A stretch of DNA of 64,000 nucleotides from Cruoricaptor ignavus (GCF_900141665.1 NZ_FQYI01000008.1:59558-123557), one strand, 5' to 3'; shown: positions 42,902 through 51,261, counted from the first letter of the stretch. The notes: generated by a model from the sequence alone, not told the origin. Numbers and translations are program-made.

Positions 42902-43596
42902 TTGTCAAAGTTAAGCTCGGTTGTCTTGCTCTCTTTCCGTTCTATATTCTTCATCCAAGAAGCCTTAAAGCCACGCCAAGAATTCTCAGAACAGATTTTT
43001 AAGACTTCGTTTATCGTCATTCCTGATTTCTTAATCTCGCTTAAAAGACTATTAAAAGCGGACTGAGTGCTTACTCCTTTGGTTTTCTTTCTAACAGTCA
43101 TATATTCTTTTGCGAGTATTTTATCCGCTCCTTCTGAAATCAATGCCTTCTCAAAATCATTGTCGCTATTTATATTAATTGTTTTATTTAATACTGTTTT
43201 TGTAATACTGTTTTTTATTATTTGTGGGTTTTCCTTAGAAGGATTTTCCTTTAATGGATTTTCCACTAAAGGATTTTCCTTAACAGGCAATTCGTCAGCG
43301 GTGTCATTTGCAGACTTAATCAGCAGGATATAGTCTATGCACCAATACCCTCTTTCATCCTGATACTTTCTCCTGATTAAATATCCGTGATGCTCAAGTT
43401 CCTTTATTGCAGACTTTACCGAGTCAACGCCATCCCGGTTTTCCCTCGCAATCTTCTCAACAGAGAATTCCCATCCATCGGGTTTACTGTTGATATAAGC
43501 ATACACGCCTTTTGCCTTAAGTGAGATGTCCTTGTTGTGAACCAATTCATTTGGAACCTGCGAAAACCTTGCTTCTAATACTAATTTTCCTGCCAT
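42880..43596 (-). CDS. Phage replication initiator (winged-helix, DnaD/replisome organizer-like)
   Basis: This 238-residue protein has an N-terminal winged helix (FSQVPNELVHNKDISLKAKG, then SVEKIARENRDGVDSVKSAI, then LEHHGYLIRR). A Pro-rich repeat linker at about 105-125 (KENPL, VENPL, KENPS, KENPQ) leads to a C-terminal helical domain. This is the layout of phage replisome organizers that bind the origin and load helicase. The linker DNA is formed by four 15-bp repeats, discussed separately. Confidence 0.8.
   Translation of the reverse strand: MAGKLVLEARFSQVPNELVHNKDISLKAKGVYAYINSKPDGWEFSVEKIARENRDGVDSVKSAIKELEHHGYLIRRKYQDERGYWCIDYILLIKSANDTADELPVKENPLVENPLKENPSKENPQIIKNSITKTVLNKTININSDNDFEKALISEGADKILAKEYMTVRKKTKGVSTQSAFNSLLSEIKKSGMTINEVLKICSENSWRGFKASWMKNIERKESKTTELNFDKWKTWKD
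43226..43279. repeat. Four 15-bp iterons, candidate phage replication origin
   Basis: GGGTTTTCC at 43226 and GGATTTTCC at 43241, 43256 and 43271 are spaced exactly 15 bases apart. An AT-rich stretch (about 43180-43225) containing two AATACTGTTTTT copies abuts them. The repeats lie in the initiator gene linker, as the lambda origin iterons lie in gene O. Origin function is inferred. Confidence 0.6.
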
Positions 43597-43703
43597 AACT
43601 CTTCAGAAAAAGGAAATCCCGAAAGAAAACAGAGCCACCATTCCCTGTAGTCAATCGGGTTTCCTGAATTTTTTACGATGTCATAATGGTGGAACATCTT
43701 CAT
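43581..43703 (-). CDS. Small 40-residue protein before the replication initiator
   Basis: The frame begins MKMFHHYDIVKNSGNPIDY, contains EWWLCFLSGFPF and ends overlapping the initiator start by 16 bases. It fills an otherwise empty gap and shows protein-like composition, so it is likely real. No family recognised. Confidence 0.5.
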   Translation of the reverse strand: MKMFHHYDIVKNSGNPIDYREWWLCFLSGFPFSEELWQEN

Positions 43704-43722
43704 TGTCAAAATTGCAAAATTT

Positions 43723-43739
43723 TATATCTATCAGATATA
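43723..43739. promoter_or_regulatory. 17-bp palindrome TATATCTATCAGATATA (copy upstream of replication genes)
   Basis: Identical to 41163-41179. It lies in the 43-base gap between the 43747 gene and the 43581/42880 pair, in a position to control transcription of the replication genes. Confidence 0.55.
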
Positions 43740-43746
43740 TTTTTGT

Positions 43747-44013
43747 TTAAAAATTTTCGTTAATTTTCCATACTCCGCACAACCTGCCTGATTCTACATC
43801 CCTCATCATTAATCCAGTGTGGCTTATCTTACCAAGCCGTTCCAATTCGGAAAGCCGCTTCCAGACTTTATCGTGGGGGAGATTCGCAGCGACTGCAATC
43901 TGTCTGCTCGTGCCTTTGATGATGTCGTTCAATCCCTGCATTATCATTCTGTGCATCGTAGCCTTATCAGGCTTGATAGCATTGTGTGCTAATTTACTCG
44001 TTATTCTCTTCAT
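43747..44013 (-). CDS. Winged-helix DNA-binding protein
   Basis: This 88-residue basic protein has a helix-turn-helix/winged-helix core (SRQIAVAANLPHDKVWKRLS, then LERLGKISHTG). It is encoded directly upstream of the palindrome at 43723-43739, making it a candidate binder of that site. It overlaps the 43994 gene by 20 bases. Confidence 0.6.
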   Translation of the reverse strand: MKRITSKLAHNAIKPDKATMHRMIMQGLNDIIKGTSRQIAVAANLPHDKVWKRLSELERLGKISHTGLMMRDVESGRLCGVWKINENF

Positions 44014-44449
44014 TTTCGTTGAAATTTAGACTTGTTTGCTCATTTGGTATAGGTAACACCTCGCCGAAGTAGTCCATCGCTTTTTGCGCCATTTTCCGTT
44101 CAAATTCCAGCCATTCAATCGTGGTGAGCTCTGATGTGCCTTTCGGTATTTTTTCAACTTCACCAGTCGCTGGGTTTACCCTCTCCTCATAAACGCACCA
44201 GGCGGAAAGGATTCTGTGTGTCTGCTGAATGTCGTGAAACTCCTGCCATTCCCGAAGGAAAAGCTCCTGAAAGAACGGAATGATAACTCCCCAGTAGAAA
44301 CGGTTCTGAGCCAGTGTCCTTGTAGGTGCAATTCGCCTAATCGTTATACTTATCTCCTTGCCTTCAAAAGTCTGCAAAGCCTGTTTGAAGATACTTCTGT
44401 TAAGCATCAGTTTTCCGTTCTCTACCCTGCTCTCAATGGTTTTCGCCAT
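43994..44449 (-). CDS. Probable NinB-like recombination protein
   Basis: This 151-residue protein has a beta start (TIESRVENGKLMLNRSIFKQ), then GKEISITIRRIAPTRTLAQN, where the 'R(T/S).xQN.xYw' segment recalls lambda NinB (Orf). It ends in an acidic tail. It stands in the recombination cluster with NinG and ERF. The assignment is tentative. Confidence 0.5.
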   Translation of the reverse strand: MAKTIESRVENGKLMLNRSIFKQALQTFEGKEISITIRRIAPTRTLAQNRFYWGVIIPFFQELFLREWQEFHDIQQTHRILSAWCVYEERVNPATGEVEKIPKGTSELTTIEWLEFERKMAQKAMDYFGEVLPIPNEQTSLNFNENEENNE

Positions 44450-44843
44450 ATCTCTCGTGAATGTTTCCGATAACTAAGATTTTCACATCGGGATGCAGTG
44501 AATCAAGAGAGTTCAAGGTCTGCGTTTTTTCCAAAAGGTAATGGAATCCTCCTCTTCTCCATACCACATTTGCCTTCGTGGAAACAGTGGCTTTGTTTTG
44601 GACTGGCACGGAAATCAGAACTTCATCGCCTTCAAAAATCTGCATACCTGATTCATCACATATGCCAGTATTCAAAGATACAGTTTCAGGAATGACTTCC
44701 CTGATGGTCAGTGAATTTTCAGGATTGAAGAACGATATGAAAGCCTTGTCTTTCTTAGTAATCAGACTGCCGTAAAGTTTTATCGGTACTAAGCCCTCAC
44801 ATTCTTTGGTATAGGCTCGGAATACTCTATTTGTCATTTTCAT
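44433..44843 (-). CDS. YopX family protein
   Basis: This 136-residue protein carries the YopX hallmarks: FRAYTKECEG, then TGICDESGMQIFEGDEVLI, a VVWRRGGF strand and a terminal VIGNIHE. YopX proteins are common small phage proteins of unclear function. ATG 44843 is chosen since earlier starts run into the nuclease gene. It overlaps the 43994 gene. Confidence 0.8.
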   Translation of the reverse strand: MKMTNRVFRAYTKECEGLVPIKLYGSLITKKDKAFISFFNPENSLTIREVIPETVSLNTGICDESGMQIFEGDEVLISVPVQNKATVSTKANVVWRRGGFHYLLEKTQTLNSLDSLHPDVKILVIGNIHERYGENH

Positions 44844-44847
44844 AGTA

Positions 44848-45864
44848 CTAATCGTTAAAGATTTCTTCATCCAATCCTGCAATCCATCTCGGTTTGTGGA
44901 TTACATTCTTGCTCTTGAAATAGTCGTAACTCCTGCGGAACGCATCCTCATCAACCATCTTGTTCAGCCGCTTTACATAATTCTCTACCTTCCGCTTTCC
45001 ATAGTTCAGGTAATCCTCCCCTACTTCTAATACGCTGTAATTGAATTTGTCATCGAATAGTATGTATTTGAATTTCGGATTATCCGCTAAGCCCAAGATT
45101 TCTAAGCCTATGAGGTATAATCCAAACTGAACATCATAGCCAAACTTGTCAATACTCCTGCCGAAATTCTCAGGATTGCAGTCGTTGGAAAACTTCAAAT
45201 CGTGAAGCACCTCAGGCGAATAAGTGTCTAAAATTCCTCTGAAAGTCCATCCCTGATAAGAAAACTCTATGAACTTCTGAAATGCATCGCAAACCGCTAA
45301 TTCATCTGCTACTTCGGGTGCGTTTGCCAAGTTGTCTGACACTTCCTTAGCCTTCTCGTAAATTTGCTGAGAAGTCACATCCTTGCCGCTTTCCATAGCG
45401 TTCAGGTAGTCGTGAAGCCCTTTGACATATCTTCGCCCGTCGTTTTTGTAACTCGCTTTTAAAGCTTGTTCAAATCTGTCATCATAGGCTTCAAGTGGTG
45501 ATGTCTCGTTTAGAAAATAATTAACGAAAGTCTTTTGGTTTTCGGTGGTCGGCGTTTCGGACACAATAGCAAACTTCTTATCAAACTTGTGCGGCTCAAG
45601 TAGTAGGCAGTCCACAACGCTTCCGAATGTCATCGCTGTGTTCCGCTCCACTGGCTTAAGTAAGTTGTTAATGAAATTCACTGGCGAATCCAGGTGCTTC
45701 AACTTACTGTAACTCATCGGCAACATCCGCTGTTTTAATCCACTTATCACGGTTTGCATAGGTGAGTATTCTTCCTTCTGTAAAACCTGCGAGAATACGG
45801 CATAATCCTCGCTCTGTGCCATTTCTTCGGCAAATTCAATAGCCTTGTTTTTAGTCGCTCCCAT
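44848..45864 (-). CDS. RecE-like PD-(D/E)XK exonuclease
   Basis: This 338-residue nuclease has the core GILDTYS, then LHDLKFS (D-x-K) and the QFGLYLIGL helix of RecE/lambda-exonuclease-like PD-(D/E)XK enzymes. TFGSVVDCLLLEPHKFD also matches RecE-type proteins. It should degrade one strand from DNA ends for annealing by the ERF protein encoded 21 bases upstream. Together they form a phage recombination pair. Confidence 0.8.
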   Translation of the reverse strand: MGATKNKAIEFAEEMAQSEDYAVFSQVLQKEEYSPMQTVISGLKQRMLPMSYSKLKHLDSPVNFINNLLKPVERNTAMTFGSVVDCLLLEPHKFDKKFAIVSETPTTENQKTFVNYFLNETSPLEAYDDRFEQALKASYKNDGRRYVKGLHDYLNAMESGKDVTSQQIYEKAKEVSDNLANAPEVADELAVCDAFQKFIEFSYQGWTFRGILDTYSPEVLHDLKFSNDCNPENFGRSIDKFGYDVQFGLYLIGLEILGLADNPKFKYILFDDKFNYSVLEVGEDYLNYGKRKVENYVKRLNKMVDEDAFRRSYDYFKSKNVIHKPRWIAGLDEEIFND

Positions 45865-45885
45865 AGTTATCTCCTTTTTTTTGTA

Positions 45886-46518
45886 TCACTGGATGTTAAA
45901 TAGTTCTTTCAGTCTTTCCTCAATCTTCTTGCTTACGCCAAGCCCCATATCCTTCCTAATGTTTTTCATTGTAACCGTTCCGCCGCTTTCTATCCTTCTT
46001 GCGATCTTCTTCCAATTCTCATCATTCTCATTCAGCCAAATGGTTTTCTCGGGTTTTGATGCTTTCTGATTGGTTTGCATCGGTGCGGCTTCTCCGTGTG
46101 GCTTCCTCGCAGAATTATCAATATCATCTTCATCGGTCGGGATATGAAAGTACTTTAACAGAAAGTATCTTTCAGCATAGGTTAGCGCACTGCCAAGCCC
46201 TTTTTCCCAATCGTTTTGCCCGTTTGCTCCAAAAAGGTTTTCATCCTTCTCTCCTGTTTCCGTGTCAATCCAAGTGAAGCGCATCATTACCTTTGACAGT
46301 ATCTCGGACTTGCTCCCGTTCTTGCTTTGGTAATCCTGCCTTTCGTTCTCAATCTCTAAAATTTCCTGCTTTAGAAGTAAACCGAGTTCGTTCATCCTCG
46401 GTCTTACTGCTTCCAAGACTTTTGAGCCACTTACATATGTGTAAGTGAAACTCTTTGAATCCTTGCTGAGATTTTCAATCTCCTGCTGAATTTTCAGCAA
46501 CTTTTTGTAAATGCCCAT
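45886..46518 (-). CDS. ERF family single-strand annealing protein
   Basis: This 210-residue protein matches ERF: YTYVSGSKVLEAVRPRMNE at 26-44, a GETGEKDENLF-type loop, and the signature GSALTYAERYFLLKYFHIPT (about 108-127) followed by DEDDID. The C terminus is variable and helical. It anneals complementary single strands, acting with the RecE-like nuclease. Confidence 0.88.
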   Translation of the reverse strand: MGIYKKLLKIQQEIENLSKDSKSFTYTYVSGSKVLEAVRPRMNELGLLLKQEILEIENERQDYQSKNGSKSEILSKVMMRFTWIDTETGEKDENLFGANGQNDWEKGLGSALTYAERYFLLKYFHIPTDEDDIDNSARKPHGEAAPMQTNQKASKPEKTIWLNENDENWKKIARRIESGGTVTMKNIRKDMGLGVSKKIEERLKELFNIQ

Positions 46519-46529
46519 TTTTATAAATT

Positions 46530-46940
46530 TTAATTAAGCCAAATGTTGTTTTCCAAGTAATCTCTTACCTGCAATCTCTCCTCAAATGAAAGATTATAAT
46601 CCTTCATTTCTTCAGACTCATCATCATACTTCATACAGGTTGTAATCCGCACTTCCGCATCAATGTCTTGAAAGTCAATCTCGTGTTCCTCGGGCTCGTA
46701 CAGACCCCCTGGATGATGCCACGCAACGCAATCGAAGCTTACGCTAATATCAGCCTCGAAGTAGAACTCATCAAAGTCTAAATCAAGAGTTGTTTCAAAC
46801 CACTGATATGTGGTCTTTGTCCCCCTATATGGATAGATGTCGTTATCATCGATGTAGTCTAATACATCAATACTGATGTGCTTACCTTCTTTCCGAAGGA
46901 ATTCAATCGCTGTCATTTTACTTAGTTCGTTGGTGGTCAT
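46530..46940 (-). CDS. Hypothetical acidic early protein
   Basis: This 136-residue acidic protein (ETTLDLDFDEFYFEADISVS, HHPGGLYEPEEHEI) has no recognised family. The strong acidity and early position are compatible with a DNA-mimic or inhibitor role, which is speculation. Confidence 0.55.
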   Translation of the reverse strand: MTTNELSKMTAIEFLRKEGKHISIDVLDYIDDNDIYPYRGTKTTYQWFETTLDLDFDEFYFEADISVSFDCVAWHHPGGLYEPEEHEIDFQDIDAEVRITTCMKYDDESEEMKDYNLSFEERLQVRDYLENNIWLN

Positions 46941-46945
46941 AATTG

Positions 46946-47227
46946 TTATTGGTTGTTTAAAAGTTCGAATGCCTTGTTCTTGTCAATGATTATTTTTCTT
47001 CCATTCTGCACTATAGCGTCGTCAATTACGCCCGAGTTCTTCACCGCCTGTGCTTTGGTTTTTCCGCAGCCCAAGAAATCCGCAAGTCCTTTGATGCCGT
47101 GTGCGTAGTGTGGCTTCGTCAAGTCTTTATGCTCTGCTTTAGTTTCCTTAATCGCGCTGAAAAGCATCAGTATTTCCTCACCAGTCATCGTGATTAATTG
47201 CTTGTTAAGAATCTGCTGTGGTATCAT
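46946..47227 (-). CDS. DUF3853-like helix-turn-helix protein
   Basis: This 93-residue protein has the pattern HYAHGIKGLADFLGCGKTKA then DDAIVQNGRKIIID, typical of DUF3853, an excisionase/MerR-like DNA-binding family in Bacteroidota elements. It could be the excisionase, though it lies far from the integrase. A second in-frame ATG at 47188 is possible. Confidence 0.75.
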   Translation of the reverse strand: MIPQQILNKQLITMTGEEILMLFSAIKETKAEHKDLTKPHYAHGIKGLADFLGCGKTKAQAVKNSGVIDDAIVQNGRKIIIDKNKAFELLNNQ

Positions 47228-47447
47228 TGCTTAATCTCTTTTTTGGTGACAGAGGGTAAAGGAAAAAGAAGTCCGCCTCCATATCAAATCGCTGGGGGCA
47301 CTGCATTTTAAACGCAAGGCTCAGTAGTTCATACTTCGTATACTTGTTGTCAGACAGTCGGAAGCATTTGTAAAGTTGCTCCCCGAACTTTTTTGTTTGG
47401 CTTCGTGAAACTCTGCTGTTTCTCATCTTTACTGCAAGTGTTTTCAT
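47205..47447 (-). CDS. Hypothetical small basic protein
   Basis: This 80-residue basic protein starts at ATG 47447 (MKTLAVKMRNSRVSRSQTKK). It overlaps the next gene by 23 bases. No family recognised. Confidence 0.5.
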   Translation of the reverse strand: MKTLAVKMRNSRVSRSQTKKFGEQLYKCFRLSDNKYTKYELLSLAFKMQCPQRFDMEADFFFLYPLSPKKRLSNDTTADS

Positions 47448-47473
47448 TTTTGAGATATTTTTAAGATTAATGT

Positions 47474-47893
47474 TTAAAACCAATCGTTCTCTACCGCTTT
47501 ATCCCAAGCGGCTTTAAAGGATTTTCTAATTTGCTCGTCCGTGAAGATTTCAGGAAATTTTAACCGATACGGCTCAAGTGCGTTAAGAGCATCCGTGTTG
47601 TCGTAGGAAATTTGACACTCGTAATTGAAGTAATGGTATTGAATAATCTCATCAGCAGAATGCTGTGAAACCTGCTGTCTTATGCCCTCATCGTGAATTC
47701 TCTCAAGCCCGTTGATAACGGCTTCGCAATTTTCATTCGGGATGCAAAGGCCAGGAAGCCAAGAAACCGATGAATAAAGTTTCTCAGGGCTTGCCTGTTC
47801 GTTAAACTGCCTGTCGTTGAAGGCGAAGAACGCTCCGTTTTCATTTAGCAACTCGGAGATTTTCTCGTCCGTGTAGGAATCTAAACTTTTCAT
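47474..47893 (-). CDS. Hypothetical early protein
   Basis: This 139-residue acidic, helical protein (DEKISELLNENGAFFAFNDR, then KAAWDKAVENDWF at the end) is the second gene of the leftward early operon. Similar conserved unknowns are common there in Bacteroidota prophages. Confidence 0.55.
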   Translation of the reverse strand: MKSLDSYTDEKISELLNENGAFFAFNDRQFNEQASPEKLYSSVSWLPGLCIPNENCEAVINGLERIHDEGIRQQVSQHSADEIIQYHYFNYECQISYDNTDALNALEPYRLKFPEIFTDEQIRKSFKAAWDKAVENDWF

Positions 47894-47917
47894 TGTATGG
47901 TGGTTTTAAATTGGTTT

Positions 47918-48115
47918 CTATAACTCGTATAATTCTCTCCTTGACCTTCCTGTAATTTCCTCAATTATCGCCACTGTTTGTGGCAGTTGTAGGTCTTTGT
48001 AATCGGTCTGCAGCCACCTCACGATTGTAGCGTGCGTTTTACCAGTTTTGTGCATCAGGAGACCCAAATACTCGGGCTTCATCAGTAAGCGCTTTACTTC
48101 TCTTTTTAGTTTCAT
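47918..48115 (-). CDS. Cro-like helix-turn-helix regulator
   Basis: This 65-residue basic protein has an HTH (LGLLMHKTGKTHATIVRWLQ). It is the first gene of the leftward early operon, divergent from the S24 repressor across a palindromic operator region. By analogy with lambdoid switches it would be the Cro-like protein. Confidence 0.65.
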   Translation of the reverse strand: MKLKREVKRLLMKPEYLGLLMHKTGKTHATIVRWLQTDYKDLQLPQTVAIIEEITGRSRRELYEL

Positions 48116-48130
48116 TTTTAAATATTATTT

Positions 48131-48178
48131 TTGTAACACATTTGTATTGCAAATATACAAACTTTATTTGTGTCACAA
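48131..48178. promoter_or_regulatory. Operator region of the lysogeny switch
   Basis: TTGTAACACA (48131-48140) and TGTGTCACAA (48169-48178) form an inverted pair. Inside, TTGTAT (48142-48147) faces ATACAA (48155-48160). Several half-sites in the divergent intergenic region suit dimeric repressor and Cro binding. Confidence 0.6.
48150..48157 (-). promoter_or_regulatory. -7 box of the leftward early promoter
   Basis: On the minus strand it reads TATATTTG, with a TTTG upstream (about 18 bases). The box lies between operator half-sites, so repressor binding would block it. Confidence 0.6.
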
Positions 48179-48240
48179 AATATTTTATACAAATTTTACA
48201 AACTTTTTATAAGTAATTGATTTTTAGAAGATTAAAATTT

Positions 48241-49005
48241 ATGGATACGAACAAAGATTGTAGCGAAAAACAAAGCGAATTGGTGCGAATCGTTGCCAAA
48301 TTGAAAGGAAGTAGAGAGATTAAGACTCAAAAAGACCTTGCCGATGCCATTGGTTTTGACAAGACAAACCTTTCATCAGCGATTAATGGAAATTGCAGGT
48401 ATTTAACGGATAACCTTTTCGATAAAATTTACAATACATTTCCTTCGCTTAATTCCGATGAATTAAATCAGCCATCAGCACTTGAGCAATTAGACAAAAT
48501 CGTAAAGAGAAGAAATAAAACTAAAGAAGAACTAACCCCTATACCTAAAGATAATTATCGGTGGCTTGAATATCGGGACTTATCCGTGGCGGCAGGTATG
48601 ATAGGAGGCGTTGACCCTGATTTGCTTCCCGAAACAAGAAAGCGGCTCGTTCCACACGAATTTGAAAAAGGCAATTATTTGGTTGTCCGTGTAGATGGAG
48701 ATAGTATGGACAATGGCACCTCATATTCAATCCCCAATGGATGTGAAATACTAATCAAAGAGGTTATTTACGACCAATGGCAAGGATTACAGATTTACAA
48801 TAATCTTTTCGTAATCGTTACGAGGGATGGAACGGTGCTGAAGCAAATCATAAAGCACGACAGAACAAGCGAAACGCTTACTCTTCACTCATATAATGAA
48901 GCCTATGATGATTACGAGGTGCATATGAGTGATGTTCTGCAAATCTTCATCTTCTGCAAGATCACCAGCAATAGACCAATCGTTCCCGATAACTACATCA
49001 AGTAA
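48241..49005 (+). CDS. CI/LexA-like repressor (HTH + S24 peptidase)
   Basis: This 254-residue protein has an N-terminal HTH (TQKDLADAIGFDKTNLSSAI, 29-48) and a C-terminal S24 autopeptidase. Cleavage would occur at Ala118-Gly119 (SVAAG), with catalytic Ser155 (VDGDSMD) and Lys201 (TVLKQI). It maintains lysogeny and self-cleaves when RecA filaments form, linking induction to DNA damage. ATG 48241 is preferred over a TTG at 48217. It is divergent from the Cro-like gene. Confidence 0.9.
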   Translation: MDTNKDCSEKQSELVRIVAKLKGSREIKTQKDLADAIGFDKTNLSSAINGNCRYLTDNLFDKIYNTFPSLNSDELNQPSALEQLDKIVKRRNKTKEELTPIPKDNYRWLEYRDLSVAAGMIGGVDPDLLPETRKRLVPHEFEKGNYLVVRVDGDSMDNGTSYSIPNGCEILIKEVIYDQWQGLQIYNNLFVIVTRDGTVLKQIIKHDRTSETLTLHSYNEAYDDYEVHMSDVLQIFIFCKITSNRPIVPDNYIK

Positions 49006-49008
49006 GAC

Positions 49009-49587
49009 ATGAACATCCTATTTATCATATTCATCTTCATCATCTTTATGTTTCTGTTTCTTATAATGATTAACGCAGGAAGGGATAATGCGGAGAAACA
49101 GCGACAACTTGAGGAAAGAAAAATTAATAATCAACCAGATTCATTAGCAAATCAAGAAGATGAATTCCGCTGCAGCATTCACAATATTGTTGATAGACAC
49201 AAGCAGATAATTAATGAAAGCGTTGAGATAATAAGGCGGAGCAAAAATCTTGACACCATTGAAACGAGGATTAATGCCGTTCGTGATTCTTGGAACTATC
49301 TTATAAGTTTTACAATTCCCAACCAGCCAAACTTCCTGAAGGAATTCGAGCAGGAGTACAACCAGCAAATAGCCAGGGCGGTTAATGAACTTTACAACGA
49401 CTACATCCTAAAGATAGAAAGTCTTAAGACAGCGAGAGCAAAAGAGAACCACACGGTGCGAATGTTTGAAACCATTGAGAGGGCTAAGTCCATCCTAATT
49501 GACAACGAAACCTACCAGCACTCGCTGCAAAGACTTGAGGAAATACATCACGACACAGAAGAAACATTTTCCAACATCAGCACCTAA
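49009..49587 (+). CDS. Membrane-anchored coiled-coil protein, lysogen-expressed candidate
   Basis: This 192-residue protein has one N-terminal membrane helix (about 2-22, all hydrophobic) and a cytoplasmic helical rest (RQLEERKINNQ, then DRHKQIINESVEIIRRSKN). It follows the repressor by three bases, so it should be made in the lysogen. That position is typical of superinfection exclusion or lysogenic conversion genes; no family is recognised. Confidence 0.6.
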   Translation: MNILFIIFIFIIFMFLFLIMINAGRDNAEKQRQLEERKINNQPDSLANQEDEFRCSIHNIVDRHKQIINESVEIIRRSKNLDTIETRINAVRDSWNYLISFTIPNQPNFLKEFEQEYNQQIARAVNELYNDYILKIESLKTARAKENHTVRMFETIERAKSILIDNETYQHSLQRLEEIHHDTEETFSNIST

Positions 49588-49601
49588 AGACACCTAAAAG
49601 A

Positions 49602-49895
49602 ATGGACAAGACACACATTAATTTTCCGCTTCCCGATGCGGAACGCTTTCCGATACAGAATAGGTTTTTCGTAGCCGTATGGCACTACATCGCCAACCAC
49701 AATATGAGGGGGTTCGCAACTTTCTGCAGGCTGTATGGGCTGCAGCAGGGAAACCTGTACCGCCTGGCTCAGAATCCTACACGGCAATTCAACCCTAACC
49801 TGTTAACGCTTATGGTAAAACTTGGGTACTCTGCCAATTGGCTTTTAACGGGACACGGCTCGATGCTTAGAAAATACGAGGCAAAGAATGCTTAA
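49602..49895 (+). CDS. Repressor-like helix-turn-helix protein
   Basis: This 97-residue protein has a helical DNA-binding region (VAVWHYIANHNMRGFATFCR, then LQQGNLYRLAQN) and ends in GYSANWLLTGHGSM, a segment typical of the end of phage repressor HTH domains. It is cotranscribed with the integrase, overlapping it by eight bases, and may regulate integration or excision. Confidence 0.6.
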   Translation: MDKTHINFPLPDAERFPIQNRFFVAVWHYIANHNMRGFATFCRLYGLQQGNLYRLAQNPTRQFNPNLLTLMVKLGYSANWLLTGHGSMLRKYEAKNA

Positions 49896-51138
49896 CTATT
49901 CAGCCGTTTTTTCATTACGCAACCTTAACGGAAAGAATATCATCAGATTGAGGATTTCCTATAACGGTGGCAGAACAGAAATCTACACTGGAATATCAGC
50001 AGAGCCTTCGGAGTGGAATCCAAAGACAAGGACATTAAAGACAAAAGATAAGAGAGCAAGAGAACTGAACAGGCTTCTGAATATTGCCGATGAGATATTC
50101 CTTCACTATGAAGTGAATAAAAACCGATACCCCACCTTTGATGAAATACACCAGGAATTTAGGATAAGATTAGGAAAAGGAAAATCTGATAAGGTGGATG
50201 ATATTTTGCTATCGGAAGCCTTCGAAATGTACATAAAGCATCAGAGCATTGTAAGGCAGTGGAAGGAAGGTACGATAAAAAGCTACACATCCATTAAAAA
50301 CCATTTTTTAATCTTTAATCCTACCCTTACACTGAACAAACTTAAAGAAGCCGATATAATCGGGATTATAAACTATTTTCAGACTGCGCCGAAAGACTTC
50401 CGAACAGGAAGAACGAGGAAGCCACACCGAAATACAACTGTTGAGAAGAACATCGCTGATTTTTTTACGATGCTCACTTGGTGCGCCAACAAAGGATATT
50501 ACAATGGAAACCTGCACGAGACGACACAACTGAGTTTTAAAGGAACTGGCGGAGATTTGAAGGAAATAGTTTACTTGGAGTGGGAGGAACTAATAGAGCT
50601 TTTTTACAAAGATTTCGGAAGCCAGAGGCTTAATCAGGTAAGGGATGTTTTTTGTTTCCTCTGCTTTACTGGACAAAGATTTTCTGATGTTAAGAAACTT
50701 CAGCACTCGGATATTCGCGAAAATTATTTCATAGTCGTCACAGAGAAAACAATTGATCCGCTGAGAATTGATTTAAACGATTACGCCAAAGAGATACTAA
50801 GCCGATATACCGACTATCCCCAGCCGCTACCAATTATCTCACACGATAAGACCAACAACTATCTGAAGGAAATCGGAGAAACAATGGAATGGAACACACC
50901 ATTGAAGGAAGTGTTCTTTGTAGGCGAGAAAAGGAACACAATCACGCATCTGAAGAAAGATGTCATCTCCACACACGCAGGAAGGCGCACATTCATCGTC
51001 AACGCTATCAAGATGAATATTCCTACAATCGTAGTAAGAACTTGGACTGGTCATAAGGATGAAAGAGCAATGAAGCCATATGTGAAGATTGTTGATGAAC
51101 TGAAGTCGGAGGAGATGAAAAAATTTAACAAAAAATAA
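49888..51138 (+). CDS. int: Tyrosine integrase
   Basis: This 416-residue site-specific recombinase has an N-terminal arm-binding domain, a SAM-like core-binding domain (about 105-205) and the catalytic domain with Arg264 (GQRFSD), His363 and Arg366 (HAGRRTF), His389 (TGHKDE) and Tyr398 (KPYVK). It catalyses integration at the tRNA. Its gene lies 124 bases before attR. Length and domain order match Bacteroidota phage integrases. Confidence 0.93.
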   Translation: MLNYSAVFSLRNLNGKNIIRLRISYNGGRTEIYTGISAEPSEWNPKTRTLKTKDKRARELNRLLNIADEIFLHYEVNKNRYPTFDEIHQEFRIRLGKGKSDKVDDILLSEAFEMYIKHQSIVRQWKEGTIKSYTSIKNHFLIFNPTLTLNKLKEADIIGIINYFQTAPKDFRTGRTRKPHRNTTVEKNIADFFTMLTWCANKGYYNGNLHETTQLSFKGTGGDLKEIVYLEWEELIELFYKDFGSQRLNQVRDVFCFLCFTGQRFSDVKKLQHSDIRENYFIVVTEKTIDPLRIDLNDYAKEILSRYTDYPQPLPIISHDKTNNYLKEIGETMEWNTPLKEVFFVGEKRNTITHLKKDVISTHAGRRTFIVNAIKMNIPTIVVRTWTGHKDERAMKPYVKIVDELKSEEMKKFNKK

Positions 51139-51139
51139 A

Positions 51140-51158
51140 TATCCCCATTTTTATCCCC
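51140..51158 (+). repeat. ATCCCC/TTTTTATCCCC repeats near attR
   Basis: TTTTTATCCCC (51148-51158) and a shorter ATATCCCC just before it match the tandem copies near attL. They overlap and follow the integrase stop. They may be arm-type binding sites. The rest of 51159-51261 shows no gene. Confidence 0.45.
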
Positions 51159-51261
51159 GAAATTTACGATGCCAAACAAAATAATCTTAATTTTGGATGA
51201 GCTTAAAACCGCAGGGCAAAGGATGCTGTGAAACCTGATGAATTAGGCTGAAACACTCGCT

